A stretch of DNA of 64,000 nucleotides, from positions 56,297-120,296 of the forward strand of contig NZ_LMPS01000004.1 of NCBI RefSeq assembly GCF_001424405.1. Direction: 5' to 3'. This document shows positions 22,786 to 33,021 of the stretch, one piece after another. Numbering within the stretch: position 1 is the first letter of the stretch; the number at the start of each line of letters is the position of its first letter. Position numbers and translations under genes: made by a program. The notes beneath the pieces were generated by a model. The model ran no database searches, was not told where the DNA came from, and worked only from the letters and a program-made list of their open reading frames with translations. This DNA is from Dyadobacter sp. Leaf189. Its GTDB lineage: Bacteria > Bacteroidota > Bacteroidia > Cytophagales > Spirosomataceae.

Positions 22786-25700
22786 TTAAAAATCAGCAAG
22801 CAGACCGAAAGAGTACATGCGCACCGAAGGATAACGTCCTGTATCAATACCTGCCATTACGGTACCTCCGTAGTTAACCATCCCGATTTCAGGATCATAT
22901 CCTTTGTATTTGGTAATGGTGAAAAGGTTCTGCGCACCTACCGAAGCTTTCAATCCTCTCACGAAAGTGTCTTTCAAGATGCTTTTCGGGAAATTGTAGC
23001 TCAGCGTGATATTTTTCAGACGTACGTAGCTTCCATCTTCGATAAAATTGGTGTTCATCCGGTTGTTACCATTTGGATCTCCCGGTGCAATGCGTGGAAT
23101 ATGGTAGCCCGGGTTGGTAAGTGTTACGCTTTCTGCATCGCCTGCCTGGTAGCTGCTTGGTCTTGCGTAGTTGGCCACTGACGACCATTGGTTACCGAAT
23201 ACACCACCGTTGCCAGGGATTTCAGCGCGGTAACGTGGATAGTTCAGAATGTCGTTTTTGAAACTTCCGGTCAGGAATGCATTCAATTCGAAATTCCGGT
23301 ACGTCATGTTGTTGTTGAAGCCCAGTGTGAATTTCGGCCATGGATTTCCGATCACCGTGCGGTCTTCTGCATCAATGACACCATCATTGTTCAAATCGCG
23401 GAATTTGGTATCCCCTACCCAGCTGCCAGTTGCCGGATTGATCGTCAGCTGGTTGTTGGAAGTTTGAATGGCGTGGTTTTGAATCTCACCGGCATTCTGG
23501 AAAAGACCGTCAGCCACATAACCGGTGATCATACTGGCAGGTTGGCCCACTTCTGTCTTGAAACCTACCGAAGTAGCATTCCAAACCGGTGTGATCGGGT
23601 TGAGCAGAGAGGTTACTTTGTTCCGGTCGAACGAAAGGTTCAGTCCCGTTTTCCAGTAAAATCCACCTTTGTCGATGTTAACTGTATTCAATGTAAAACC
23701 GACACCCCTGTTTTTCATCGAACCTGCATTCACAGCCGGCCAGCTCAGGTAGCCTGGCGAGTAGGCGATATCTCCACCATAAGTGAACGGATAAGAGTTC
23801 ACGGTGATCAGGCTGGTGATGTTTTTAATGTAGGCATCCGCGATCAGCTCAATGCGGTTGCTGAACATGTGCAGGTCAATCCCCGCATTGATCACGTCAT
23901 CTTTTTCCCAGGTAAGGAACTCGTTGGCGAAGTTGGAAGCCAGAAACCCTGTTCCCCAGCCGGTAGGTACGGTTTGTAGTGTAGAGAAAACCGCGTTTCC
24001 GCCGCTACCCTGGTTTCCGGAGCGACCGATCTCAAATCTCAGTTTCAGGTCATTGATCTCATTCACACTTTTCAGGAAAGGCTCCTCAGATACCCGCCAC
24101 GCTACTGATACAGCAGGGAAGTTGCCCCAGCGACGTCCCTGACGGAATGCGGACGATCCGTCCATCCGGTAAGTACCTTGCAGGATATAGCGGTCATTGA
24201 AGGTATAATTCAAACGTGCGAAATACGATTCCCGCGAGCCCGCGCCTTTTCCGCTGCCATTGCTTACATTGGAAATCACCGATGCATCTCCACCCGAAAG
24301 CTCTTCAATGGTGTTGGTAATGAATTTCTTCCTGGTACCAGTCAGTGACTCGTAAGTGAACTCCTGCGCCTCGTGACCCGCCATGATATTGAAAGCGTGC
24401 TTATCCAGTTTCAGGTCATAAGTAAGGCGGCTGTGCAAGCTCCACCAGGTATTGGTGTTCACCGATCTGGTTGAAGTTGCTGCGTCCTGCGACACTACAA
24501 AGCCACCGATTGTATAAGAAGGGTGGAATGAATAATATTTAAGAAATTCCGCGCTTCCATTCGCTTCCGTGTGCCAAACGAGGTTTTTAGCCAGTTTCAC
24601 ATCTGCAAACAAGCTACCCAGGATTGAGGTCCGGCGGTTGTAATCATTGTAGATCTTGGAGATCATTACCGGGTTGGTAAACTGGAACTGCGTGCTTGAA
24701 GGACCGCCCCAGCTTCCGTCAGGGTTGGTAACCGGCACACTTGGGTTTTGGTCCAATGCAAGCTGGATGATACCTCCATTATTGGTATTTACTTTTTCTT
24801 CGGTAATACCAACGCTCATGTTCGCACCAATTTTCAACCAGCTGCGTGTCTGGTTTTCCAGGTTCAAACGACCATTATAACGCTTGAAACCTGATCCTTC
24901 CACGATCCCTTTCTGGTTGAAATATTCACCTGAGAGATAGTAAGTCGATTTTTCAGTACCGCCGCTTAATCCCACTGAATACTTCTGCAAAGTAGTCGGG
25001 CGGAAAAGTGCGCTTTGCCAGTTGGTACCTTCTCCCAGCACAGACGGATCTGCGAACTGGGGATCGGATGCGGTACTTCCCACTGCTTCCGCTTCATTTC
25101 TGAACTGCGCGTACTCGCGCAGGTTCATTACATCAATGTGTTTCGGCTCAGCCTGGATTGTCACCAGTGAATTGAAAGTAACTTTTGCCTCGCCTGCCTT
25201 TCCGCGCTTGGTCGTGATCATCACCACGCCGTTTGCACCTACCGCACCATAAATCGCAGTGGCAGAAGGTCCCTGCAAAACGTTAATGGTCTCGATATCA
25301 TCAGGGTTTATGCTGGAAAGAATGTTGGAAAATCCGGTTGGCCGGTTGTTCGGATCGTCGCGCATGTTATCAGGCTTAATCTGCACGCCGTCAATGACAT
25401 AAAGCGGCTGCGTGGTACCTGTCAGCGAGCTTAGCCCGCGGATCAGTACGGAAGGCGCTGCACCCGGCTGTCCCGAATTTTGCTGCACCATTACGTTAGC
25501 TGCGCGGCCCTGCAAGCCTTGTTCCAGCGAAGTATTGATGGTTTTGCTCAGGTCTTTTCCCGAAACAGTCACCTGCGAGCTGGAAACGTCCGTTTTCTTC
25601 ATTTCACCATAACCTACTACCACTACCTCATCCAGGCTGGCAATACTTTCCTTCAAACGCACCTCGATCTTGGTCCTGTTACCTACCGGCAGCTCCTGGC

Positions 25701-26004
25701 TTTCGTAACCGATGAATGAGATCACGAGCGTATTGGCCGCTGCTGCTTCAATTGAAAATTCACCCTGCGTATTGGTGGTTGTACCATTGGATGTTCCCTT
25801 AATCACCACACTCGCTCCCGGGATTCCATCGCCTCGATCATCTGAAAGCACCACACCCGTCACTGTTCTTTTCGCATCCGCCTGCGCCCACACGCCACCC
25901 GCAGAACACACGATGGCCACTAGCATGAGGAGGGTCTGAAATAATGCTGGCAGGAACCGGAAGCTTTGCTTCACCTGCCGTTTTTCGTACAAATTTTGTT
26001 GCAT
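22786..26004 (-). CDS. SusC/RagA family TonB-linked outer membrane transporter
   Basis: A TonB-dependent transporter of about 1072 residues. The ATG at 26004 (MQQNLYEKRQVKQ) leads into a signal segment ending GGVWAQ; another ATG at 26049 is possible. A carboxypeptidase-like domain follows (VTGVVLSDDRGDGIPGASVVIKGTSNGTTT), then the TonB-box/plug region with EVVVVGYGEMKKTDVSSS and the SusC signature LIRGLSSLTGTTQPLYVIDGVQ. The barrel ends in YSFGLLADF. It imports oligosaccharides across the outer membrane with the SusD lid. It is the first gene of the import-enzyme operon; the regulator gene ends 289 bp upstream, leaving room for the promoter and operator. Confidence 0.95.
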   Translation of the reverse strand: MQQNLYEKRQVKQSFRFLPALFQTLLMLVAIVCSAGGVWAQADAKRTVTGVVLSDDRGDGIPGASVVIKGTSNGTTTNTQGEFSIEAAAANTLVISFIGYESQELPVGNRTKIEVRLKESIASLDEVVVVGYGEMKKTDVSSSQVTVSGKDLSKTINTSLEQGLQGRAANVMVQQNSGQPGAAPSVLIRGLSSLTGTTQPLYVIDGVQIKPDNMRDDPNNRPTGFSNILSSINPDDIETINVLQGPSATAIYGAVGANGVVMITTKRGKAGEAKVTFNSLVTIQAEPKHIDVMNLREYAQFRNEAEAVGSTASDPQFADPSVLGEGTNWQSALFRPTTLQKYSVGLSGGTEKSTYYLSGEYFNQKGIVEGSGFKRYNGRLNLENQTRSWLKIGANMSVGITEEKVNTNNGGIIQLALDQNPSVPVTNPDGSWGGPSSTQFQFTNPVMISKIYNDYNRRTSILGSLFADVKLAKNLVWHTEANGSAEFLKYYSFHPSYTIGGFVVSQDAATSTRSVNTNTWWSLHSRLTYDLKLDKHAFNIMAGHEAQEFTYESLTGTRKKFITNTIEELSGGDASVISNVSNGSGKGAGSRESYFARLNYTFNDRYILQGTYRMDGSSAFRQGRRWGNFPAVSVAWRVSEEPFLKSVNEINDLKLRFEIGRSGNQGSGGNAVFSTLQTVPTGWGTGFLASNFANEFLTWEKDDVINAGIDLHMFSNRIELIADAYIKNITSLITVNSYPFTYGGDIAYSPGYLSWPAVNAGSMKNRGVGFTLNTVNIDKGGFYWKTGLNLSFDRNKVTSLLNPITPVWNATSVGFKTEVGQPASMITGYVADGLFQNAGEIQNHAIQTSNNQLTINPATGSWVGDTKFRDLNNDGVIDAEDRTVIGNPWPKFTLGFNNNMTYRNFELNAFLTGSFKNDILNYPRYRAEIPGNGGVFGNQWSSVANYARPSSYQAGDAESVTLTNPGYHIPRIAPGDPNGNNRMNTNFIEDGSYVRLKNITLSYNFPKSILKDTFVRGLKASVGAQNLFTITKYKGYDPEIGMVNYGGTVMAGIDTGRYPSVRMYSFGLLADF

Positions 26005-26146
26005 GTTGTTTGGTTTTATAAGCCTGCCTATCCACCCCGACTTAGACATTTCCGCGACAGCTGTAAGCAGTAAAGGGATTGGTATAAATCGAATGAATAG
26101 TTGGACAAATGTGACTTATAAAATCATGTTTGAAGGTATCTTAATG

Positions 26147-26216
26147 TTTACAGTTAGGGCATCATTTGTAAACTGAGAGGCACATTCAGCTACTTTTTCG
26201 TCGTTTTTTACAGTTA
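26147..26216 (-). promoter_or_regulatory. Repeated TAACTGTAAA motif upstream of susC
   Basis: On the minus strand TAACTGTAAA occurs twice, at 26216-26207 and 26156-26147, exactly 60 bp apart (about six helix turns). A related inverted element (TTTGTAAACTGA, from about 26165) lies between them. The position, 140-210 bp before susC and just after the regulator gene, is where an AraC-type domain of the hybrid regulator would be expected to bind. Prediction only. Confidence 0.3.
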
Positions 26217-26235
26217 AAACTCCGATCAGCAACAA

Positions 26236-26278
26236 AAAACGGGTAAAGAATGTGGCGCTCACATTCCTTACCCGTTTT
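26236..26278 (-). terminator. Rho-independent terminator of the hybrid regulator gene
   Basis: An 18-bp stem with one G-T pair (arms 26236-26253 and 26261-26278, core AACGGGTAA) and a 7-nt loop. On the minus strand a run of six T follows (26239-26234). It lies 15 bp after the stop of the regulator gene and separates it from the susC operon. Confidence 0.85.
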
Positions 26279-26292
26279 AAAACATCAGATCA

Positions 26293-29200
26293 TTAAATTG
26301 AACTATTCCGTTCCAGCTGGTTGCCCTGGCGGCGGTACTCGGTAGGCAATACCTGATACTCTTCCTTGAATAATCTCGCAAAGTACTTGGGATTATTGAA
26401 GCCGATCTGATAAGCGATTTCCGATACCGAAAGCTGGCTCTTTTCGAGCAGGTCTGCGGCTCTTCTGAGGCGGATGATACGGATAAACTCAATAGGCGTT
26501 TTGCCCGTGAGCGAGTTGATTTTCTTGTACAGGTACACCCGGCTCATCGACATGGCATCGCTCAGTTCTTCGACGGTATACTCGGGATTGGCGAGGTTAT
26601 CCTCCACCACCCTGATCGCCTTTTTGATAAATTCCTCATCGAGCGAGCGCACCTGCACTTCACTTGGCCGTACCTGAATGTGCTGCTGAAACTGCTTTTG
26701 TAACTGGTCGCGCTGGCGGATCAGGTTTCGAATGCGCACCTGAAGAATGTCGAGCCTGAAAGGTTTGGTCACATACGCATCGGCGCCTGTCTGGTAACCC
26801 TGTAACTGCTGCTCTTCCTCGGCTTTGGCAGTAAGCAGGATAACAGGGATGTGGGAAATGCGGCGGTCGGTTTTAATGGTTTTGCAAAGTTCTATCCCGT
26901 CCATTTCCGGCATCATCACATCACTTACGATCAGGTCGGGTACGTTTTCAAGTGTTGCATTGAGCCCGAGTTTTCCATTCGCTGCTTCCAGGATCTGGTA
27001 TTCCTGGCCAAGTACGTCTTTCAGGTAATTGCGGAACTCGTCATTGTCTTCCACCAGCAATACCACCGGCCTTTTTCGTCCGGGTGTTCCTGACGCAAGC
27101 GCCACATCAATTTCCGGCTGCGCCTGAACCACCTCCTCAGGCTCTTCCACGGGCATTGTTCTTGGTGCACTTTCCCTTAATGGCAATGTGACTGTAAAAA
27201 TACTCCCCTGCCCTTCGCTGCTTTGCAGGTCGATACTGCCGCCATGCATTTTCACGAACTCGGCGGCAATGGAAAGCCCGATACCGCTCCCCTGGTTGAT
27301 CATGTGGTCTGGCATCGGATGCTGGTAAAACCGCTCAAAAACGCGTTGCTGCGCTTCCGGGGGAATGCCGATACCCGAATCCTGCACACTGATTTCCAGC
27401 TGTTCTTTCGAATCAGTATCTGTTGAAATCCGCAGCTTAACCGCTACCTGGCCGTTCTCGGGCGTGAATTTGAATGCATTGGACAGCAGGTTATACATGA
27501 TCTTGGAAAGCTTGTCCTGATCAAAATCGGCGTAACGTGAGGTTAATTCACTTTCAAAAACGTAGCTGATATGCTTGTGCTCTGACAGGTCTGAAAAGGT
27601 GTGGGCTATCTCCCGGATGAACTGCACAATATCGCCCGGCTCCGGATTGAAGCGGGTTTCCTCTACTTCCAGTTTTTTAAAATCGAGGATCTGGGTTACC
27701 AGATTCAGCAATCTCCTTGCATTGCGGTGAATCAGCGAGAGCTGTTTATGCACAGCGTGGTCCGACTGGATATTGTGCAGCAGGTTTTCCAGGGGCGTGA
27801 GCATCAGCGTCAGCGGGGTCCTGAACTCGTGGCTTACATTGGTAAAAAACCTGATCTTCATTAAATCCAGCTCGTGCATTTGCTGAGCGTGCCGCCGCTC
27901 CTGTTCAAGCTCGAAGTTCATCTTTTCCCTTTCGATCAAAACCCAGCGGGCGATCAGCAATGCGCCGATCACAAGCAAAATATAGATCATATAAGCCCAC
28001 CAGGTACGCCACAGCGGCGGCAGGATTTCCAGTTCAAGTCGCCGCTCCGACGATGCACCGCCGCCCTTCATTCTCACCTTGAACACATAAGTCCCCGGGT
28101 CCAGGTTCGTGTAAGTTACCTTTCTTGTATTGTCCGCTTCAAACCACCGGTTGTTAAAGCCTGCGAGCTGGTAGAGGTACCTGTTTTTTTCGGGGTGTAA
28201 AAAATTTAATGCGGCGAATTCAATCGAGAACACATTCTGGCTGTGTTTGAGAACGATCCGGCTGGTTTCTGAAATGGATTTGTCCAGGATCGGCTTGCCC
28301 GAAATCAGCTCGCCGGGCAACACACTCTGATTGAAGATCTGAAAATCGGTGAGTGTTACGGGCGTGGCCAAAGGTTCATCGCGGATCCTTGCAGGGTCGA
28401 AAATAGAAAACCCGTTTGCCCCGCCGAATATCAGCTCGCCCGAGCGCAGTTGCAAGGCTGCATTTTCATTGAAGCCGCGGCCCTGTAATCCATCTATCTC
28501 ATTATAGGTGCTTACTTCAAATCGCGCCGGAATGCCAGCCGCCCGCTTGGTAACACGCAGGTTTACCAAACCTTTCGGCGTTCCAAGCCAGAGATTCTGC
28601 TTTTTATCGACTACGATGGTCAGTATCGAATTATCTGGCAGACCGTGCCTGGTGCTGTATGAAACGAATCCGTTGCGCTTTCGGTCATAGCGGTTCAGCC
28701 CCTCCGAGGTACCTACCCAAATGTTGTCCAGACTATCGAGTGCGAGTGAAGTGACGCCGTCGCTGCTCAGACCGAGCGGGTTACCTGCCTCGTACATATA
28801 ATGTACAAACTTCCCTGTGCTGCGTTTCAACACATCAATCCCGTTTGCAGTCCCGATCCACAGGTCGCCGTTCTTGTCTTCCAGCAAGGCAGAAATGTAA
28901 TCCGAGCTCACCGAATTCGGTGCGAGCCTGCGGTAATGTTTGAAGGTTTTTTTATTTCTGTCAAACAGATCCAGCCCGTCGGCGAGGGTACCTACCCAGA
29001 GCCGCCTTTGGGAATCTTCGAAAATCTCCCAGACCCGGTCGTCAACCAGACTTGTTGAATCTGCCGGATCATGCAGGTAGCGGGTGAAAGTCTTGCCGTC
29101 AAAACTATTCAGCCCGCCAAAGTATGTTCCGATCCACAGCAAGCCGCTTTTATCAAGGAACATACTCACAATTACATTGTTGCTCAAACTCCCGGGATCT

Positions 29201-30447
29201 CCGGGAATATTCTTGTACTGGCGAAAAGTGTTCTTGCTCCTGTTGTAGTAAATCAGTCCGCCGCCATTAGTGCCAAGCCAGATGTTTCTTGCGCGATCTT
29301 CGGTAAAAACATTTACATCTTCAAAAGGCAAACTCCCGGGTACTGCGGGCAGGTGACGAATGAGCGAAAATTTGAAGATGTTCTCATGGTAGCTTGAAAA
29401 TCCCTTTTTGAAAGTGCCCGCCCAGATCATTCCCGTGGGGTCTCTGTAAAGACTTAAAATGCTATTCTGGCTGAGCGTGCGCGGATCGTTTGCATTTGAC
29501 AGCAAAGTAGTGACACTGCCGGTAGTCTTATCAAGAACATTGATACCGCCGTGGTCGGTCCCGATCCATATCTTACCCTCAGGCCCCTGCACGATCGCGC
29601 TGACCGCATTGTTGCTCAGCCGGAAATCAGGCCCGGTTGTACTTGCGACAAGCAGCCGGTTTTTTGCAGTATCAATATAAAATGCGCCGTACACCGCTTT
29701 GACCACATACACCCAGGGTTGCCCCTGCTCATCTGCAAAAATGCGGTAATTGGGCGATACACCCAGCTTTTTATCTTTCACCAGGTTAGTTTGAAAACCG
29801 GTACGATAGGATTGTGCATCAATGCGCGCTACGAGGCCGTCATTGTAAACAACCCAGAGATTACCCCGGCTATCTTCATTGAAATCGGTAATAGTCTGCG
29901 GAGATCCTGTTGCCGGATCTGCGGGCGGCCGGAATGCGATTTTAAGTAGCTTTTTACTCTTGGTCAGGTATTTAACCAGCCCCAGCTTGTTGTGATTAAT
30001 CCAGTAATCACCAGCATGCGTTTTGACAATGGCGCCGAAGTTGGCGTCGCTTAATCCCAGGCGCCGTGCTGCCTTGTCTGCATTACGGTCAATGCTTTCT
30101 GTGGAAGGATCGTAGATATTGAAACCTTTCCTGGTGTTGATCCAGATATAACCTTCCGGATCTTCAAAAATCGAGTTGATAAAATGGTCTGAAATGCTTG
30201 TCGAGTCGGCAGGATCGTGTTTGAAGATCCGGAAAGAATAGCCATCGAAACGGTTTAGCCCGTCGGCGGTACCAACCCAGACAAAGCCGCGGCTATCCTT
30301 TAAAAAGCAATTGACCTGATTATGGGATAGTCCTTTTTCTGCATTGTAGCGCGAAAACTGGTAGTCGCTCGACTGGGCCACTACCATCTTCCTCCCGCTC
30401 AACAAACCGGCCAAAATCAGAAAACAAGCTACAAACCAACTTCGCAT
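26293..30447 (-). CDS. Hybrid two-component sensor/AraC regulator (HTCS)
   Basis: About 1384 residues from the ATG at 30447 (MRSWFVACFLILAGLLSGRK, signal/anchor helix). Order: two-component propeller repeats with many W-x-G-T phrases (two seven-bladed propellers, about residues 30-700), a Y_Y_Y domain (RYLYQLAGFNNRWFEAD), one membrane helix (WAYMIYILLVIGALLIARWVL), a histidine kinase (His about 873 in FTNVSHEFRTP), an ATPase domain (DSGIGIPPEAQQRVFERFYQ), a receiver domain (Asp about 1176 in LIVSDVMMPEMDG) and a C-terminal AraC HTH (VEELSDAMSMSRVYLYKKI). HTCS proteins sense a breakdown oligosaccharide in the periplasm and switch on the adjoining utilisation locus. All catalytic residues are present. 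It is transcribed towards susC and ends at a terminator. Confidence 0.95.
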   Translation of the reverse strand: MRSWFVACFLILAGLLSGRKMVVAQSSDYQFSRYNAEKGLSHNQVNCFLKDSRGFVWVGTADGLNRFDGYSFRIFKHDPADSTSISDHFINSIFEDPEGYIWINTRKGFNIYDPSTESIDRNADKAARRLGLSDANFGAIVKTHAGDYWINHNKLGLVKYLTKSKKLLKIAFRPPADPATGSPQTITDFNEDSRGNLWVVYNDGLVARIDAQSYRTGFQTNLVKDKKLGVSPNYRIFADEQGQPWVYVVKAVYGAFYIDTAKNRLLVASTTGPDFRLSNNAVSAIVQGPEGKIWIGTDHGGINVLDKTTGSVTTLLSNANDPRTLSQNSILSLYRDPTGMIWAGTFKKGFSSYHENIFKFSLIRHLPAVPGSLPFEDVNVFTEDRARNIWLGTNGGGLIYYNRSKNTFRQYKNIPGDPGSLSNNVIVSMFLDKSGLLWIGTYFGGLNSFDGKTFTRYLHDPADSTSLVDDRVWEIFEDSQRRLWVGTLADGLDLFDRNKKTFKHYRRLAPNSVSSDYISALLEDKNGDLWIGTANGIDVLKRSTGKFVHYMYEAGNPLGLSSDGVTSLALDSLDNIWVGTSEGLNRYDRKRNGFVSYSTRHGLPDNSILTIVVDKKQNLWLGTPKGLVNLRVTKRAAGIPARFEVSTYNEIDGLQGRGFNENAALQLRSGELIFGGANGFSIFDPARIRDEPLATPVTLTDFQIFNQSVLPGELISGKPILDKSISETSRIVLKHSQNVFSIEFAALNFLHPEKNRYLYQLAGFNNRWFEADNTRKVTYTNLDPGTYVFKVRMKGGGASSERRLELEILPPLWRTWWAYMIYILLVIGALLIARWVLIEREKMNFELEQERRHAQQMHELDLMKIRFFTNVSHEFRTPLTLMLTPLENLLHNIQSDHAVHKQLSLIHRNARRLLNLVTQILDFKKLEVEETRFNPEPGDIVQFIREIAHTFSDLSEHKHISYVFESELTSRYADFDQDKLSKIMYNLLSNAFKFTPENGQVAVKLRISTDTDSKEQLEISVQDSGIGIPPEAQQRVFERFYQHPMPDHMINQGSGIGLSIAAEFVKMHGGSIDLQSSEGQGSIFTVTLPLRESAPRTMPVEEPEEVVQAQPEIDVALASGTPGRKRPVVLLVEDNDEFRNYLKDVLGQEYQILEAANGKLGLNATLENVPDLIVSDVMMPEMDGIELCKTIKTDRRISHIPVILLTAKAEEEQQLQGYQTGADAYVTKPFRLDILQVRIRNLIRQRDQLQKQFQQHIQVRPSEVQVRSLDEEFIKKAIRVVEDNLANPEYTVEELSDAMSMSRVYLYKKINSLTGKTPIEFIRIIRLRRAADLLEKSQLSVSEIAYQIGFNNPKYFARLFKEEYQVLPTEYRRQGNQLERNSSI

Positions 30448-30561
30448 GAATGGAAAACAATCATTACTGTCTATTAATTTAAACTTGTTTTCACTCAAAT
30501 CTTACTCTTCGTCAGGATTTATCTTCTGCTATCTATGCGGGTTGAGGCGTTTTGTAATGCA

Positions 30562-33021
30562 TTAAACCGGGAAAAAGATCATAAAGGAGGCTCCTTCACC
30601 AGGCTGGCTGGCTGCCGTGATTGCTCCGCCGTGGTTAGCCACTACTTTCTCGCAGATAGCCAGCCCGATGCCCGTCCCATTGAACTCGTGCTTGGAGTGG
30701 AGGCGTTGGAAAACCTGGAAGATCCTATCCAGGTATTTTTCGTCAAACCCTATTCCATTATCGGTCACATCAATGCGGTAATACATTTTTGCATTGCGGA
30801 CAGGCTTAACAGACCGGGGCAGCTCACTTTGCAAAACCTGCGCGCTGTTCACCCGGATGGTCGGAATCGAGCCGGGCTTCCGAAACTTCAATGCGTTGCT
30901 GATCAGATTCTGGAACAGTTGGCCTAACTGCAAAGCATTGCCCTGCACACTGGGTAGCGGACCTATCACAACCTCCGCGCCGGTTTCGGTAACAATCAGT
31001 TCCAGATCCGAAAGGACCGTATTAACAACTGTTTCAAGGGAAACGGATTCCGCTGCTTCCAGTTCGGTACTGATGCTGGAAAAATCAAGCAGGTCCCTGA
31101 TGAGCACCGACATGCGGCCGGCCGCAGACTGGATCCTGTCGAGATAATGCCAGTCGTTGCCGCTGGCAGCTGCATTCTGCGTTTTTAACAAGTCACTAAA
31201 CTGCCGGATCTTGCGTAAAGGCTCCTGCAAATCATGGCTGGCAACGTAGGCAAACTGCTGCAAATTCTCATTGGTGCGTAAAAGCAGCTGGTTCGCTTCT
31301 TCGAGTTCTTCATTGATGGCAAAGTACTCTTCATTCTGCGCGGCGAGTTCGGCGGTCCTGAGCTGGACAAGCTGTTCGAGGGCTTCCTGCCGCTGGCGAG
31401 AGGATGTGATATCCTGGGCAGTACCGAGCAATTTATAAGGCTGGCCGTGTTCATCATAAATCACCTTGCCCAGCGCATGCACGACCCGCTCCTGCGCTGA
31501 CCCGAATGCGATAATGCGGTACTCGGCATCGTACACCCCCCCGGAACCCGGCGCCAGTGCCTTACTTACTGCTGTCGCAACAGTCGCGCGATCGTCGGGG
31601 TGAATTGGATTGTAGACCTCTTCCAGTACAATCTGGTCTCCCTCGAAACCAAACCAGGACTTGATCGCATCCGAGTAGCTAACCTTGCCGGTGGCGACAT
31701 CCAGCTCCCAGGAACCGAGCTGGGCCAGTTCGATGGCGCCTCTGAGGCTCGCCTCTGTTTCCTGCAGCTGCTCCTGGGCCAGCACAAGGTCAGTCACGTC
31801 GGCAGCTGTGTTCATTACCCCGTAAACATTCCTGTCGGCGTCAAACAAGGGTGTAAATGTATATTTGAAATAAAACCGCCGCAGCTCGCCTTCTATCACA
31901 AGATCTACGCGCTGATTGGATGCATGAAAAGTTTTGCCGGTACGGTACACACCATCGAGCTGCTCATAAATCCCTTTTCCTGCGAGTTCAGGCAGCACTT
32001 CTGCGTAGCATTTGCCAACTACATCAGGGCCTTTTCCCCAAACCTCAATTATTGACTGGTTGACAAGCTGAATGCGCATTTCGGAACCTACATAGAGGCC
32101 GATCGGGAAAGGTGCACTTTCCACTACGCTCCGCAGCCGTGACTCACTTTGTTCCAGCTGGCGCCTCGCGAGTACCTGCTGCGTTACATTCTGACAAAGC
32201 ACGATCACACCTGTGATCTCTCCGTCTACTTCTCTGTAAGGCTGGTACACCAGGTCCAGAAATCCTTCTTTCCTGCCTTCCTCAACAAGTACGAAATAAG
32301 GCTGTGCGTAGAGGTACAATGGTTCTCCGGAGAGCCGCACCCGATTGATGAGGTCGTGAAAAGGGTCTCTTCCTTCGGGGACGATATCGAAAATCCTGCG
32401 ACCCTGCAATTCGCTCACGTTCCTGCCGATGAGCGAGGCGTATGCTTCATTTACAATCTCAATGCGCATGTCAGGCCCGCTCAGCATGATGATACCAACG
32501 GGAGCTTCGCGTACCAGATTCTGAAAACGCTGCTCTGAATGCCGCAGGCGGTTTGCAGTATCCTCCGATCTGGTGGTTTGGAGGCAGGTGACCAGCACGC
32601 CGTTGATCTCGTTGTTATCGTCATGAACCGCGCTCATGCTGTAAGTCCAGTGGCTGAGATCAGGCTGCGCATGGAGCTTGAGCGGGAAGACATCATCTTC
32701 AAACCAAAGTGCTTCCCCTCCTTCCAGTACCGATGTTATGTTTGGCGCAATGCGATTCCACGATTCATTAAAAATGGAAGCAGCCGGCTGGCCGATCACC
32801 GGCGAACCTTCACTAGCCGTAAAGCTGGCTTCGAATGCATCGTTGTAGAATGTGACCAGGTCTTTTCCCCAAAATAATGCGATTGGAAAGCGGGAACTCA
32901 GCATCATCTGCACGAGTGTGCGCAAACTTACCGGCCAGCGATCGGGCGTTTCCAGAGCAGAATCCGACCAATTATAATGTTGAATAAATTCACTCATGCG
33001 GCCATTGCCGGCCAATCGCAT
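30562..33021 (-). CDS. Multi-PAS sensor histidine kinase
   Basis: About 819 residues from the ATG at 33021; a frame 49 codons longer exists, but the family's first block (LAGNGRMSEFIQHYNWSDSALETPDRWP) starts here. Four PAS/PAC-like units follow (for example RFQNLVREAPVGIIMLSGPDMRIEIVN and RLRSVVESAPFPIGLYVG), then a coiled coil, a HisKA domain with His about 596 in VASHDLQEPLRKIRQFSDLL and an ATPase domain (TDNGIGFDEKYLDRIFQVFQRLH, GTGIGLAICEKVV). No membrane helix is seen, so it is cytosolic. There is no receiver domain or adjacent response regulator, so its partner is unknown. Its stop lies 115 bp before the start of the hybrid regulator, and it reads the same way. Confidence 0.9.
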   Translation of the reverse strand: MRLAGNGRMSEFIQHYNWSDSALETPDRWPVSLRTLVQMMLSSRFPIALFWGKDLVTFYNDAFEASFTASEGSPVIGQPAASIFNESWNRIAPNITSVLEGGEALWFEDDVFPLKLHAQPDLSHWTYSMSAVHDDNNEINGVLVTCLQTTRSEDTANRLRHSEQRFQNLVREAPVGIIMLSGPDMRIEIVNEAYASLIGRNVSELQGRRIFDIVPEGRDPFHDLINRVRLSGEPLYLYAQPYFVLVEEGRKEGFLDLVYQPYREVDGEITGVIVLCQNVTQQVLARRQLEQSESRLRSVVESAPFPIGLYVGSEMRIQLVNQSIIEVWGKGPDVVGKCYAEVLPELAGKGIYEQLDGVYRTGKTFHASNQRVDLVIEGELRRFYFKYTFTPLFDADRNVYGVMNTAADVTDLVLAQEQLQETEASLRGAIELAQLGSWELDVATGKVSYSDAIKSWFGFEGDQIVLEEVYNPIHPDDRATVATAVSKALAPGSGGVYDAEYRIIAFGSAQERVVHALGKVIYDEHGQPYKLLGTAQDITSSRQRQEALEQLVQLRTAELAAQNEEYFAINEELEEANQLLLRTNENLQQFAYVASHDLQEPLRKIRQFSDLLKTQNAAASGNDWHYLDRIQSAAGRMSVLIRDLLDFSSISTELEAAESVSLETVVNTVLSDLELIVTETGAEVVIGPLPSVQGNALQLGQLFQNLISNALKFRKPGSIPTIRVNSAQVLQSELPRSVKPVRNAKMYYRIDVTDNGIGFDEKYLDRIFQVFQRLHSKHEFNGTGIGLAICEKVVANHGGAITAASQPGEGASFMIFFPV

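Noticed and set aside
23188..23979. 263-codon open frame opposite susC
   Set aside because: It lies wholly inside the SusC coding sequence on the other strand and shows no domain pattern; long antisense frames are common in such genes.
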